Source: DASYLJ01 sp964432595 (lineage in GTDB: Bacteria; Desulfobacterota; Binatia; DP-6). From it: a stretch of DNA of 64,000 nt. How positions within the stretch are numbered: the stretch's first letter is position 1; every line of letters starts with the position of its first letter. Below are positions 1 to 9,721 of this stretch, piece by piece. Below the pieces are notes generated by a model. That model saw only the letters and a program-made list of their open reading frames with translations, searched no databases and had not been told where the DNA came from. The stretch covers positions 60,435 to 124,434 of the forward strand of contig CAYSOF010000021.1 of assembly GCA_964432595.1 (NCBI GenBank), in the 5' to 3' direction. A program made the position numbers and the translations under genes.

Positions 1-242
1 GCGTTGAGGTCGCCCACCCCCATCGCCGCGACGGAGTCGGCCGGGAAGGCGACGTTCACGTTCTGGAGGCGGCCGTTCATGATGTTCCAGCCGACCTGCG
101 GCTTCGCCCCGATCTCCTTCTCGAGGACGACGGCCACGGCGTCTCCCTGCTTCTTGGTCTCCGCCATCTCCTCGACGACGTTGCAGCCGGCCAGGGTGGC
201 CACGGCGATCAGGGACAGAGCGATCGTGCGAGCGCGAGTCAT
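1..242 (-). CDS. Putative lipoprotein, 3' end outside window
   Basis: The first 80 codons are present; the gene runs off the left edge. The N-terminus is basic, then hydrophobic, and ends in the lipobox L-A-G-C (Cys about residue 20), so the product should be a lipid-anchored envelope protein. The sequence after the Cys is soluble (VVEEMAETKKQGDAVAVVLE). The start is supported by GGGAGG seven bases before the ATG. It begins 16 bases after the stop of the upstream histidine kinase gene on the same strand, so the two may be co-transcribed. No family recognised from this fragment. Confidence 0.75.
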   Translation of the reverse strand, partial: MTRARTIALSLIAVATLAGCNVVEEMAETKKQGDAVAVVLEKEIGAKPQVGWNIMNGRLQNVNVAFPADSVAAMGVGDLN

Positions 243-258
243 CGAAGCCTCCCGGGAG

Positions 259-1812
259 TCACCCGTCGACGGGCACGGTCACCACGAACGTCGAGCCGAC
301 GCCGAGCGTGCTCTCGACGCGCACCGTGCCCTGCATGACCTGGACGAGCCGTTTGACGATGTGCAGTCCGAGCCCCATGCCGCCGAAGCGGCGCGTGTTC
401 GAGCCGTCGGCCTGACGGAAGCGATCGAAGATCACCGCGACGTCGTCCGCGGCGATGCCGATGCCCGTGTCGCGCACCCGCAGGGTCAGCAGGCCGGCGT
501 CGATCGTCGCCGTGACGACGACTTCGCCCGCCGCGGTGAACTTGAGGCCGTTCGTGACGAGGTGCTTCAGCACGGCGCGGATCTTCCGCCGGTCGAGTCG
601 CAGCGGCGCGGCGGGCACCGGCGCCCAGCAGAGCGTGACGCCGTCCGGCACGAGCGTCTCGACCTCGCGCTCGACGTCGATGAAGACGTCGGCGAGCTCG
701 ACCGGATCGGACGCCACCCGGTCGTTGCCTTCGTCGAGCGAGCCCAAGTCGAGCGTGCCCTCGATCAGGTCGAGCAACTGGCGCGTGCCGCGTCGGATGG
801 CCGCCACGGCGCTGGCCTCGTCGGGGCCGAGCGTGCCGTCGGCGAGGATCTCGCCGTAGCCGGAGATCACGTTCAGCGGCGTGCGCAGCTCGTGCGACAG
901 CGTCGTCAGGAACTCCGACTTGAGACGGCTCGCCGTCTGGAGATCGGCGATCAGGAACGCGTTGTCGAGCGCGACGGCCGTCGCCTGCGCGATGCCCTGC
1001 GCGAGCCGCGTCTCCCTCGCCGTGAGCGGCCCGGAGCGGCGGCGGTAGCCGTGCAGGAGGATGCCGACGATGTCGCGACGGCGGCAGATCGGCACGCACA
1101 CGGCGGCGGAGAGGCCGAGCGTCTCGAAGAGCGCCGCGGGCATCAGGTCCTGGTCGGACGTGTCGGCCAGCTCGATCACGGCGCCGGGCTCGAGGACGCG
1201 CAGCAGCGGCAGCTCGTCGGGCGCGAGCGCGATCTCCGACAGGACTTCGTGCACGTCGGGCCGCACCGGGCCGGCGCTGGCGAAGAAGCGATACCGGCGC
1301 CGCTTCGCGTCCCAGCCGAGCACGCTGCTCCAGTCGCAGCCGAGCAGCTTGAGCGCCATCGTGTTCACCCAGTCGAGGATGTAGGGCTCGTCCAGATGGC
1401 TGTTCAGCGTCTCGCCGAGGTGGAGCAGGGCGCCGGCGATCTCGAGCTCCTCGCGTAGCGCGCGCTCGGTCGCGTGGCGGCCCGTCAGGTCGCGCAGCAC
1501 CACCGTGTGACGGCCGTCGTCCGCCGGCCACGCGGTCAGCTCGCAGGGGAAGCGCGAGCCGTCGCGGCGTCGCGCCTCGAACGGGTCGTCGGGCGACGAC
1601 GGCGGCCGCACGATCGCCTCGAGCGGCATGCCGGCGATCTCGTCGGGCGCGAAGCGGAGCAGCGTCGCGCAGTCGGCGGAGACGCTCAGGACGATGCCGT
1701 CGCCGTCGACGACGAATTGCACGTAGCGACCGCCCCCGCCGCGGGCGCGCGACAGCAGCGGGTTCCCCTCGGGCAGCCGCATGGCTGCGCTGCGTGCCCC
1801 GGGTTGCACCAT
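259..1812 (-). CDS. PAS/GAF sensor histidine kinase
   Basis: Autophosphorylating sensor kinase of 517 residues with no obvious membrane helix, so probably cytosolic. Order: PAS-like segment about 28-115, GAF-like domain about 125-290, dimerisation/phosphoacceptor helix with H307 in the motif SHELRTPLN, and a HATPase_c domain with N-box N421, G1 DTGIG (448-452) and G2 GGMGLGL (477-483). All catalytic motifs are intact. The ATG at 1812 is used; M11 is an alternative. No receiver gene is adjacent, so the partner regulator is unknown; the next gene downstream encodes a lipoprotein. The family assignment is firm, the stimulus is not predictable. Confidence 0.9.
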   Translation of the reverse strand: MVQPGARSAAMRLPEGNPLLSRARGGGGRYVQFVVDGDGIVLSVSADCATLLRFAPDEIAGMPLEAIVRPPSSPDDPFEARRRDGSRFPCELTAWPADDGRHTVVLRDLTGRHATERALREELEIAGALLHLGETLNSHLDEPYILDWVNTMALKLLGCDWSSVLGWDAKRRRYRFFASAGPVRPDVHEVLSEIALAPDELPLLRVLEPGAVIELADTSDQDLMPAALFETLGLSAAVCVPICRRRDIVGILLHGYRRRSGPLTARETRLAQGIAQATAVALDNAFLIADLQTASRLKSEFLTTLSHELRTPLNVISGYGEILADGTLGPDEASAVAAIRRGTRQLLDLIEGTLDLGSLDEGNDRVASDPVELADVFIDVEREVETLVPDGVTLCWAPVPAAPLRLDRRKIRAVLKHLVTNGLKFTAAGEVVVTATIDAGLLTLRVRDTGIGIAADDVAVIFDRFRQADGSNTRRFGGMGLGLHIVKRLVQVMQGTVRVESTLGVGSTFVVTVPVDG

Positions 1813-1939
1813 CCGGCACCGAACGGTGCAAGCGGCATGCCGCGGCAGGCCGCGAAGTCACCGACACAGCAGCCGAATCGATCGACGAAACCGCGTGGCT
1901 CCGTCACGGAACGGACGCGTCACGCACCGCTGAATGCGG

Positions 1940-3541
1940 TCAGTGCCCCTCGCCCTCGACCGTGATCCACGGGGCGACGAAGAACCACCCCGCCATGGCC
2001 GCGTAGGCGAGCGCGAAGTTCCATGCCGGGACGAGCGCGACGACCGTGTCGCCCGGCGTCCAGCGATAGGAGTGCATGAGCCCCAGGGCCGACAGGACGG
2101 CGGCGGCGGCGCACCAGCCGGCGGCGCGACGGAACTGCTTTTCGATGATCGCGACGGTCGCCGCGGCGAGGATGGTCGCCGTGAAGATGAAGCCCTGCTC
2201 GAGCGCGAACGCGCCCTCGATCCACGTGTCGCTGGCGTGGAACGCCGGGATCAGCGCGGGCGAGAACGGCGGGCCGCCCGGGAGGCCGACCCCCGCGGCG
2301 CGCAGCCCGTTCTTCGCCATGAGGACGCCCCAAGCGGCGACGCCGGGCAGCAGTCCGATGACGACGGCCGGCGCGTGCGCCCGCGGCGTCGCCTGAAACG
2401 ACTGCGCCGTGATGACGATGCCGATCCACAGGACGATGGCGAGGCCGGCGTCGACGGGGACGCCCCACGCGATGTGCGAGAGCGTGCCCGTGAGGCACAC
2501 GATCGTGGCGAACACGCCGTTCAGCACCGAGTAGCCGGCGCGCGCGCCCATCGCCTTCCAGCCCGGGTGACCGATGTAGATCGTCGTCGGAAAGCACGAG
2601 CCGAAGCATGCCGCGGCGACGGAGCCGAGCCCGTTCATCGCGAGCGATGGCGCGGTCGCGTAGCGGTCGCCCGCGGCTTCGGCGCTCTCGATGTTCTGCA
2701 GCGAGCCGACGACGTTGAAGAGGCCCATCGGCAGGATGACCGACATGTAGGCCAGCAGATGGTCGGCGCGCAGGCCGGCGATGAGGTCGCCGATCACCGG
2801 GATCGGGAGCTGCAGCGACGCGGGCAGCGGCGGCGTCGTGCCGGGCGCGATACCGGTCACCCAGGCGAGCAGCGTGCCGAGCGCCACGGCGACGAAGCCG
2901 CCCGGCAGCCCGCCGCGCAGCCGCACGCCGCCGAAGTAGGTGAGCAGCACGATGCCGAACGTCGTCAGCCCGACGATCGGATGCGCGAACGCCCGGAAGA
3001 GGAAGCCGAGCGCGATGAAGCCGAGCGCGATGCCGGCGAGCGTCGACAGGAGCGCCGCGCGCGGCGTGGCCTGACGGATGCGCTCGGCGCCGAGCGCGCC
3101 GATCAGCTCGATCACGCCCGAGCCGAGGCACGCGACGAGACCGGCCTGCCACGCGACGCGGACGGGATCGGCCGCGCCGGCCGCCTCCGCGGCGAGCTTC
3201 GCCGGCAGCATCACGAGGAAGACGTGGCCGAAGAGCGAGACGGTGTTGATGCCGTAGGGCAGGGCGCAGACGTCGGTCCGACCCTCGCGCGCGGCGAGGC
3301 GGTGCGCCTGCCAGGCGTAGAAGACGTTGCCGACGACCAGCGACACGGCGGCACCCGGCAGGACCCGGCCGTAGAGCAGGTCCGGCGGCATGCCGAGCAC
3401 GGTGCGGCAGAGCGCGTCGATCAGCAGCAGCTGGACGAGATTGTCGAGCGCCAGGCCGAAGAAGCCGTCGACGTCGCCGCGAACCAGCCAGGGCAGGCGC
3501 TGCACGGGCGCCACGCTAGTGGTCGGCCGCCCGAGTCTCAA
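1940..3541 (-). CDS. NCS2/AzgA-like nucleobase permease family protein
   Basis: Polytopic inner-membrane protein of 533 residues with about 12-14 hydrophobic segments. The opening (DVDGFFGLALDNLVQLLLI) and the internal segment PMGLFNVVGSLQNIESA followed by SCFPTTIYIGHPGWKAMGAR resemble the uracil/xanthine/purine permease superfamily (NCS2, COG2252-like). In that family this region contributes to substrate binding. The substrate is not predictable; purine or uracil uptake is the default family role. The start is TTG at 3541 with GGTGAG upstream; a GTG nine codons later is an alternative. It follows the DegP stop by 8 bases, so the rnr-degP-permease genes probably share a transcript. Confidence 0.8.
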   Translation of the reverse strand: MRLGRPTTSVAPVQRLPWLVRGDVDGFFGLALDNLVQLLLIDALCRTVLGMPPDLLYGRVLPGAAVSLVVGNVFYAWQAHRLAAREGRTDVCALPYGINTVSLFGHVFLVMLPAKLAAEAAGAADPVRVAWQAGLVACLGSGVIELIGALGAERIRQATPRAALLSTLAGIALGFIALGFLFRAFAHPIVGLTTFGIVLLTYFGGVRLRGGLPGGFVAVALGTLLAWVTGIAPGTTPPLPASLQLPIPVIGDLIAGLRADHLLAYMSVILPMGLFNVVGSLQNIESAEAAGDRYATAPSLAMNGLGSVAAACFGSCFPTTIYIGHPGWKAMGARAGYSVLNGVFATIVCLTGTLSHIAWGVPVDAGLAIVLWIGIVITAQSFQATPRAHAPAVVIGLLPGVAAWGVLMAKNGLRAAGVGLPGGPPFSPALIPAFHASDTWIEGAFALEQGFIFTATILAAATVAIIEKQFRRAAGWCAAAAVLSALGLMHSYRWTPGDTVVALVPAWNFALAYAAMAGWFFVAPWITVEGEGH

Positions 3542-3549
3542 TCAACGGC

Positions 3550-4908
3550 TCACCCCGCACGGCCGCCCAGCGGCACGGTGACGTTGTACTGGTACGGCCC
3601 GCGGCCGATCGACAGCATGACGGAGCGCGACCCCCGCACCGCGACCAGCCGGCGGCGCAGCTCGGCCACCGTCGGGACCGGCGTGCCGCCGACGCCGAGG
3701 AGCCGATCGCCGCGCTCCATGCCGATCTTGGCCGCCGTGCTGCCCTTGCGCACCTTCGTCACGGCGAGCCCGTCGTCGTCCTGCGAGACCTCGAAGCCGA
3801 TCATGTCCCAGGCGATGGCGTCGGCCTTCTTCTCGGGGAACTCGCTGACGGTGAGCATGATGTCGCCCTCGTCCTCGCCGCGCCGCCGCGTCAGGCGGAC
3901 GTCTTGCCCGACGCCCCGCGCCTCGACGCGCTGGTCGAACTCGTCGTGCGACGCGACCTCGAGGCCGTCGACGCGCACGATCAGGTCGCCGCGCGCCAGG
4001 TCGGCGCCGGCGGCCGGGCTGTCCTCCTCGACGTCGGTGACGACGACGCCGTGGCGGGTGTCGAAGTGGCGCTGCAGGTCGGGCGTCAGGTCCTGCACGA
4101 CGAGCCCGACCCAGCCGCGCCGCACCTCGCCGTACGAGACGAGGTCGCGCATCACGCGGCGCGCGCGCTCGACGGGGATCGCGAAGCCGATGCCCTGGGC
4201 CTTGCCGTAGATGGCGGTGTTGATGCCGATCAGCACGCCCGAGATGTTGAGCAGCGGGCCGCCGGAGTTGCCCGGGTTGATCGACGCGTCGGTCTGGATG
4301 AAGTCGGTGTAGGTCCGGTCCTCGCCGCGGAGCGAACGGCCGACGGCGCTGACGACGCCCGTCGTGACGGTGTGGGAAAGGCCGAACGGGTTGCCGATGG
4401 CGATCACCGTCTCGCCGATCAGCAGGTCGTCGGAGCGGCCCAGCTCGATGCTGGGAAAGCTGCCGCCCTTCTGGATCTTCAGGACGGCGAGGTCCGAGTC
4501 GGCGTCGCCGCCCACCATCTTCGCCTCGTACTCGCGGCCGTCGGAGAACGTCACGGTGATCTTGCTGCCGCGCAGGATGACGTGCTCGTTGGTGAGGATC
4601 GTGCCGTCGCTGCGGATGATCACGCCGGAGCCGAGGCTCGTGCGCGTCGAGCGGCGCGGCCGCGGGTCGAAGAAGTCCTGGAAGAACTCCTCGAAGGCGG
4701 GGTCGTTCGGGAAGGCGAACGGGCCGCCGCGGCGTTCGACGATCTGCTCGGTGGAGATGTTGACGACCGCCGGGGTCGCCCGTTCGACGGCGCTGACCAC
4801 CAGGCTGCGCCGCGCCGGGTCCGTTTCGGCCGCGTGCACCCCGGCGGCCAGCAGCGCCAGCGTCAGGAGCGCCGCCGCCCGGGTTTTCTTCGCTTCGGTC
4901 TGCCCCAT
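3550..4908 (-). CDS. degP: DegP/HtrA periplasmic serine endoprotease
   Basis: Periplasmic protease/chaperone that degrades misfolded envelope proteins. The N-terminus MGQTEAKKTR plus a hydrophobic stretch ending AGVHA is a Sec signal peptide. The trypsin-like domain (about 35-250) carries the full triad H109 (NEHV), D139 (DSDLAVL) and S215 (GNSGGP). Two PDZ domains follow (about 255-340 and 365-445), the DegP/DegQ architecture. Its length of 452 is normal. The start lies inside the last 46 bases of the upstream RNase R gene in another frame; it is kept because it alone provides the signal peptide n-region. The overlap suggests translational coupling with rnr. Confidence 0.93.
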   Translation of the reverse strand: MGQTEAKKTRAAALLTLALLAAGVHAAETDPARRSLVVSAVERATPAVVNISTEQIVERRGGPFAFPNDPAFEEFFQDFFDPRPRRSTRTSLGSGVIIRSDGTILTNEHVILRGSKITVTFSDGREYEAKMVGGDADSDLAVLKIQKGGSFPSIELGRSDDLLIGETVIAIGNPFGLSHTVTTGVVSAVGRSLRGEDRTYTDFIQTDASINPGNSGGPLLNISGVLIGINTAIYGKAQGIGFAIPVERARRVMRDLVSYGEVRRGWVGLVVQDLTPDLQRHFDTRHGVVVTDVEEDSPAAGADLARGDLIVRVDGLEVASHDEFDQRVEARGVGQDVRLTRRRGEDEGDIMLTVSEFPEKKADAIAWDMIGFEVSQDDDGLAVTKVRKGSTAAKIGMERGDRLLGVGGTPVPTVAELRRRLVAVRGSRSVMLSIGRGPYQYNVTVPLGGRAG

Positions 4909-7034
4909 GCTCTCTGCCCCGTCTCCTCGCCGGCCAGGACGAAGTCGATCTGCCGGCGCTCGATGGAGACGCCGGCGACTTCGACCCGGATCGGATCGCC
5001 CACCCGGAAGGTGCGCCGCGTGCGCCGCCCGCGCAACAGATGCTGCCCCTCGCGGTGCTCGTAGAAGTCGTCGCCGAGCGTGCTGATGTGCACGAGCCCG
5101 TCGACGAAGACGTCGGTCAGCTCGACGAACATGCCGAACGCCGTCACGCCGCTGACGAAGCCGTCGTATGCCTGGCCGACCTTGTCCTGCATGTACTGGA
5201 GCTTCTTGAGCTGCACGATCTCACGCTCGGCGTCCATTGCGAGCCGCTCGCGACGCGACGACTCGTCGGCGACGTCGGCAAGGTCCGCCGGCGGCCGACC
5301 CGGCGCGCCCAGCGCCTGGTCGAGGATGCGGTGGACGACGAGGTCGGGGTAGCGGCGGATCGGCGACGTGAAGTGCAGGTAGTCGTCGGTGGCGAGACCG
5401 AAGTGCCCCTGCGGCTCGGCCGAGTAGCGCGCCTGCTGCATCGAGCGGAGGAGCACCGTGTGGACGAGCCGCGCTTCCGGCTTGTCTGCCGCGCGGTCGA
5501 GCACCTTCTGAAACGCGCGGGGCGAGGTACGGCCGTCCTTCATGTCGAGCCGCAGCCCGAAGCCCTCGAGGAAGCGAGCGAGGTCCTTCAGGCTCGATGC
5601 GGACGGCGGTGCGTGCACGCGGTGCATCGCCGGCAACTTGCGGCGGCCGAGCTCGCGCGCGACGGACTCGTTGGCCGCCAGCATGAACTCCTCGATCAGC
5701 TGGTGGGCGATCGAGCGCTCCGCGCGGACGATGTTCTCCGGCCGTCCGCGCAGGTCGAGGAGGATCTCGGCCTCGGGCAGGTCGAAGTCGATGGCGCCGC
5801 GGGCGCGACGGCGTTTCATGAGCAGCCGGGCCAGCGTCTCGGCGCGTTCCAGCGGCTCGACCAGCGGGCCGAGCGCGTCGCGCACGGCGGGGTCGCGGTC
5901 GACCAGCACCTGGCGCACCTGCGTGTACGTGAGGCGCGCGGCGCTGCGGATGACGCCGCGATGGAACGTCGCGCCCGTCGGCCGACCGCGCTCGTCGAAG
6001 CCCATGCGGACGATCATCGCGAGACGATCCTCGTCGGGACGGAGGCTGCAGATCTCGTTCGACAGCGCCTCCGGCAGCATCGGGATCACGCGGTCCGGGA
6101 AGTAGACGCTGGTGCCGCGCGCCCGCGCCTCGACGTCGATCGGCCCGCCGTCCTGCACGTAGTGCGCGACGTCCGCGACGGCGACCGTGAGCCGCCAGCC
6201 GTCGCCGTCGGGCTCGACGAGGACGGCGTCGTCGAAGTCGCGCGCGTTCTCGCCGTCGATCGTGACGATCGGCAGCGCGCGCAGGTCGAGCCGTCCGGCG
6301 CACTCCGCGTCCGTGACGCGACGGGGAACGTGTGATGCCGCCTCCAGCACGTCGGGCGGAAACGACGTCGGCAGCCCGTACGTGTGGATCACCGCTTCGG
6401 TCTCGACGCGCGGATCGCCGGCCGGGCCGAGCACGCGCGTGATCTCGACCTCGGCGTCGGGCTCGCGTCCCGGCCAGCGCACGACCCGTGCGACGACCAT
6501 GTCGCCGTCGGTCGCGTCGCCGCGCGCCGCGTTCGGCGCGACGAGCGTCACGGTGATGCGCGGCTCCTGCGGGATGACGACACCCGTCGTGCGACCCGCG
6601 TGATACACGCCGACCACCTCGTGCACGCCGTGCTCGAGGACGCGCTGCACGCGGCCCTGCACGCGGCCGCGCTGCCGCCCGCGCTCGAGCTCGACCAGCA
6701 CGCGGTCGCCGTGCATCGCGGGCCGCGTCGCACGCTCGGGAACGTAGACGTCCTCCGCGTCGGGATCGTCGGGCCGCACGAACGCGTAGCCGCTCGGATG
6801 GACGTCGATGCGTCCGGCGATGAGCCCGGCCTTGCTCGCGAGCAGCAGTCGGTTCCCCTTGCGGACGATGCGACCGGCGGCTTCGAGCGCGTCGAGCCGG
6901 TCGAGCGCACGCTGGCGCTCGTCGGGCGAGACGCGGGCGGCGCGCAGCAGGTCGCTGGCGCCGACGGCCCCGGGGCGCCGGCGCATGGTCGCGATCAGCC
7001 GTGCGTCGAGCGCCTCGTCGTCGGTGGTGCGCAT
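4863..7034 (-). CDS. rnr: Ribonuclease R (RNB family 3'-5' exoribonuclease)
   Basis: Processive 3'-5' exoribonuclease that degrades structured RNA in the cytosol. Order in the 723-residue product: N-terminal winged helix (about 5-65), cold-shock OB domains (about 70-230), RNB catalytic domain with the acidic cluster DGENARDFDDAV near 262-273, and a C-terminal S1 domain (about 640-715, GMFVELTDVFVDGLVHIS). It ends in a short basic tail (RPKRRKPGRRRS), typical of RNase R rather than RNase II. The ATG at 7034 gives the expected N-terminus. First gene of a minus-strand run that continues into degP with a 46-base overlap. Confidence 0.95.
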   Translation of the reverse strand: MRTTDDEALDARLIATMRRRPGAVGASDLLRAARVSPDERQRALDRLDALEAAGRIVRKGNRLLLASKAGLIAGRIDVHPSGYAFVRPDDPDAEDVYVPERATRPAMHGDRVLVELERGRQRGRVQGRVQRVLEHGVHEVVGVYHAGRTTGVVIPQEPRITVTLVAPNAARGDATDGDMVVARVVRWPGREPDAEVEITRVLGPAGDPRVETEAVIHTYGLPTSFPPDVLEAASHVPRRVTDAECAGRLDLRALPIVTIDGENARDFDDAVLVEPDGDGWRLTVAVADVAHYVQDGGPIDVEARARGTSVYFPDRVIPMLPEALSNEICSLRPDEDRLAMIVRMGFDERGRPTGATFHRGVIRSAARLTYTQVRQVLVDRDPAVRDALGPLVEPLERAETLARLLMKRRRARGAIDFDLPEAEILLDLRGRPENIVRAERSIAHQLIEEFMLAANESVARELGRRKLPAMHRVHAPPSASSLKDLARFLEGFGLRLDMKDGRTSPRAFQKVLDRAADKPEARLVHTVLLRSMQQARYSAEPQGHFGLATDDYLHFTSPIRRYPDLVVHRILDQALGAPGRPPADLADVADESSRRERLAMDAEREIVQLKKLQYMQDKVGQAYDGFVSGVTAFGMFVELTDVFVDGLVHISTLGDDFYEHREGQHLLRGRRTRRTFRVGDPIRVEVAGVSIERRQIDFVLAGEETGQRAWGRPKRRKPGRRRS

Positions 7035-7107
7035 GCGGGTCAGGCGGCGGGGCGGAAATTCCGCTGCCGTTTCAGTCCTTTGGGGATGTCACGCCCACCG
7101 GGGGACT

Positions 7108-7572
7108 TCAAGACGACAGCGACGGCAGGGCGGGCAGGGTGATCCGGTCGCCGGCCTTCACGCCGGCGCGCTTCGACCAGCCGCCCGGAACCTCGAGCAC
7201 GTAGGTCGACGGCCTGCCGACCGAGATCGGCGCCTCCGACAGCGGCGTCGTGTTCTCGGCGATGCCGACGATGCGGCCCGCCCCCGGACCGTCCTGCGCG
7301 ATGAACATGATGTCGAGCGGGATGAGCGTGTTCTTCATCCAGAACGAGTGCACGACCTCGTCGGCGAAGACGAAGAGCATCCCACGGCCGTCGTCGAGCG
7401 ACTTCCGATACATGAGGCCGCGTTCGACCTCGGCGGGCGTCGAGACGATCTCGACGACGACCGGGATGGCGCCGTTCGCGCTCTCGATCACGGCGGTCGG
7501 ACCGGCCTCGCTGCGGCACCCGCCGAGCACGATCCAGAGCGCCGCGAACCCAACGATGACGCGCTGTTGCAT
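7108..7572 (-). CDS. DUF192 family lipoprotein
   Basis: A 154-residue exported protein. The N-terminus MQQRVIVGFAALWIVLGGC has a lipobox-like L-G-G-C at 16-19, so it should be lipidated. The rest matches DUF192: an N-terminal part with ERGLMYRKSL, then GMLFVFADE, FWMKNTLIPLDIMFI and a C-terminal VLEVPGGW. The family's function is not established. ATG at 7572 is chosen because it starts directly with the signal; an in-frame ATG four codons upstream is possible. Its start codon sits back-to-back with the divergent oxidoreductase gene, with fewer than 30 bases between the likely starts. Confidence 0.85.
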   Translation of the reverse strand: MQQRVIVGFAALWIVLGGCRSEAGPTAVIESANGAIPVVVEIVSTPAEVERGLMYRKSLDDGRGMLFVFADEVVHSFWMKNTLIPLDIMFIAQDGPGAGRIVGIAENTTPLSEAPISVGRPSTYVLEVPGGWSKRAGVKAGDRITLPALPSLSS

Positions 7573-7600
7573 GCGGCAACCCATTGAATTAATCGGAGGA

Positions 7601-9694
7601 ATGCTCAGCGCCATCGCGTTCACCCTCTGTCTGGCCGTCGGACTCGGGCTGTTTCTGTACCAGGTATGGGGCCGCTTCAACCTGCTGCAGATGTCCAGCG
7701 GGAAGCTGCCACTCGATCGCATCGCGGAGCGTGTCCAGGCGGTCCTGGTGTACGCGCTCGGGCAGAAGAAGTTCATCCGTCCGGAGGTCGCGATCGTCAA
7801 CGAGCGCGCCGCGGGATGGATCCATTTCATCGTGTTCTGGGGCTTCACGATCCTGGGCATCCAGGTCGTGACGATGTTCGGGCGGGCCTACAGCGACCAC
7901 TTCTACCTGTTCCCGTTCGTGCCGTGGCTGCTCGGCAAGCCCTACATGCTCGTTCGCGACCTGTTCGAGGCCGCGGTCTTCGTCTGCATCATCGCGCTGT
8001 TCGTGCGCTGGCTCGTGACGCAGCCGAAGCGCCTCTACGGCTACGCGCCCGCCGAGGAGCGGCACCGGCACCACTCGCACTGGGAGGCGTACCTGATCCT
8101 CTCGTGCATCGGCATCATCGTGACGTCGGGCCCGATCTACGATGGCGGGCGGATCGTCTCGCACGCCGGCGACCCGACCGTGGCCGGTGAGGCCATGTGG
8201 GAGCCGTTTTCGGCACTCATGGCGCGCGTCATGGTCGCCGTTGGCGGCGAGGGCTTCGCCGTCACCGCGGGCAACGTTGCCTGGTGGCTGCACAACCTGG
8301 CCATCCTGGTCATGCTGAACTTCCTGCCGCAGGCGAAGCACTTCCACGTCATCACGTCGCTGCCGAACGTCTTCTTCCGCAAGCTCGAGCCCATCGGCCA
8401 GCTTTCGAAGCAGGACCTTGAGACCGCCACGACGTTCGGCACGTCGCACATCGACCAGTTCACCTGGAAGCAGGTGCTGGACATGTTCAGCTGCACCGAG
8501 TGCGGCCGCTGCTCGTCGCAGTGTCCCGCGACGGCCACCGGCAAGCCGCTCGCGCCGCGCCAGCTGCTGCTCGATCTGCGCGACTACATGTACGAGAACG
8601 CGAACGAGCTGACGACCGCCGCCAAAGCGAAAGGGGCGGCGAACGGCGACGGCGCCGAGGCGGTCGAGGTCGGCCGCAACCTCGTCGGACCGATGGAGGA
8701 TACGAACCACGTCATCGCCGACGAGACGCTCTGGTCGTGCAACCTGTGCCGTGCGTGCGAGGAGTCGTGCCCGGTGATGATCGAGTACGTCGACAAGGTC
8801 GTCGACATGCGCCGTCACCTCGTCCAGGAGGAGGCGCGTTTCCCCGCCGAGCTGACGCGCGTGTTCAAGTCGATGGAGACGCAGTCGAACCCGTGGGGCA
8901 TCGGTGCCGAGAAGCGCTTCGAGTGGGCCGACAAGCTCGAGATCCCGACGATCGCCGAGAAGCCGGACGCCGAGTACCTGTACTACGTCGGCTGCGCGGG
9001 TGCGTTCGACGACCGCAACAAGAAGACGACGCAGGCGTTCGCGCGCATCCTGAAGAAGGCCAACGTCGACTTCGCGTGCCTCGCCAGCGAGGAGCCGTGC
9101 AACGGCGACTCCGCGCGACGTCTCGGCAACGAGTACCTCTACCAGGCGATGGCGCAGGCGTGCGTCGAGACGTTCAAGGGCTACGAGGTGAAGAAGATCC
9201 TCACGAACTGCCCGCACTGCTTCAACACGATCAAGAACGAGTTCCCACAGTTCGACGGCAAGTTCGAGGTGATCCACGCCGCCGAGTTCATCCAGCAGCT
9301 CGTGAAGGACGGCCGTCTCACCATCGACGGCTCGTTCGGGAAGCGCACGACGTACCACGACTCCTGCTACTACGGCCGGTTCAACGAGGTGTACGACGAG
9401 CCGCGCGACGTGCTCGCGAAGTCGGGCGCGGAGATCCAGGAAGTCCCGCATCGCCACCACCAGTTCGGCATGTGCTGTGGCGCCGGCGGCGGTCGCATGT
9501 GGATCGAGGAGGACGCCGACAAGCGCGTCAACCTGCTGCGCACCGATCAGGCGCTCGCGAACGATCCCGAGGTCATCGCCGTGTCGTGTCCGTTCTGCAT
9601 GACGATGATCTCCGACGGCATCAAGGCGAAGGACCTCGAGGAGCGCGTCCAGACCCTCGACGTGATGGAGATCGTCGAGCGCGCAACGCGGTAA
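7601..9694 (+). CDS. EtfD-like membrane Fe-S oxidoreductase (ETF:quinone type)
   Basis: Probable inner-membrane oxidoreductase that takes electrons from electron-transfer flavoprotein and passes them to (mena)quinone during acyl-CoA oxidation. The 697-residue chain has an N-terminal NarI/heme-b-like membrane domain (about 1-260), a ferredoxin-like part with two [4Fe-4S] motifs (C298-C301-C304-C308P and C380-C383-C386-C390P), and two CCG cysteine domains (YVGCAG... and GMCCGAGGG). This is the heterodisulfide-reductase-D-like layout of EtfD/EMO proteins. etfBA lie 2.2 kb away on the other strand, which supports the role. ATG 7601 follows GGAGGA almost directly, so ATG 7571 is also possible. Confidence 0.85.
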   Translation: MLSAIAFTLCLAVGLGLFLYQVWGRFNLLQMSSGKLPLDRIAERVQAVLVYALGQKKFIRPEVAIVNERAAGWIHFIVFWGFTILGIQVVTMFGRAYSDHFYLFPFVPWLLGKPYMLVRDLFEAAVFVCIIALFVRWLVTQPKRLYGYAPAEERHRHHSHWEAYLILSCIGIIVTSGPIYDGGRIVSHAGDPTVAGEAMWEPFSALMARVMVAVGGEGFAVTAGNVAWWLHNLAILVMLNFLPQAKHFHVITSLPNVFFRKLEPIGQLSKQDLETATTFGTSHIDQFTWKQVLDMFSCTECGRCSSQCPATATGKPLAPRQLLLDLRDYMYENANELTTAAKAKGAANGDGAEAVEVGRNLVGPMEDTNHVIADETLWSCNLCRACEESCPVMIEYVDKVVDMRRHLVQEEARFPAELTRVFKSMETQSNPWGIGAEKRFEWADKLEIPTIAEKPDAEYLYYVGCAGAFDDRNKKTTQAFARILKKANVDFACLASEEPCNGDSARRLGNEYLYQAMAQACVETFKGYEVKKILTNCPHCFNTIKNEFPQFDGKFEVIHAAEFIQQLVKDGRLTIDGSFGKRTTYHDSCYYGRFNEVYDEPRDVLAKSGAEIQEVPHRHHQFGMCCGAGGGRMWIEEDADKRVNLLRTDQALANDPEVIAVSCPFCMTMISDGIKAKDLEERVQTLDVMEIVERATR

Positions 9695-9696
9695 CT

Positions 9697-9721
9697 TCAC
9701 CCAAGACCATGTCTTGGGTGA
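9697..9721 (+). terminator. Perfect hairpin after the EtfD-like gene
   Basis: Two bases after the TAA, an 11-base arm (TCACCCAAGAC) is followed by a 3-base loop and its exact complement. No T-tract follows, so this is either a weak intrinsic terminator or an mRNA 3'-end-stabilising hairpin. Confidence 0.5.
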
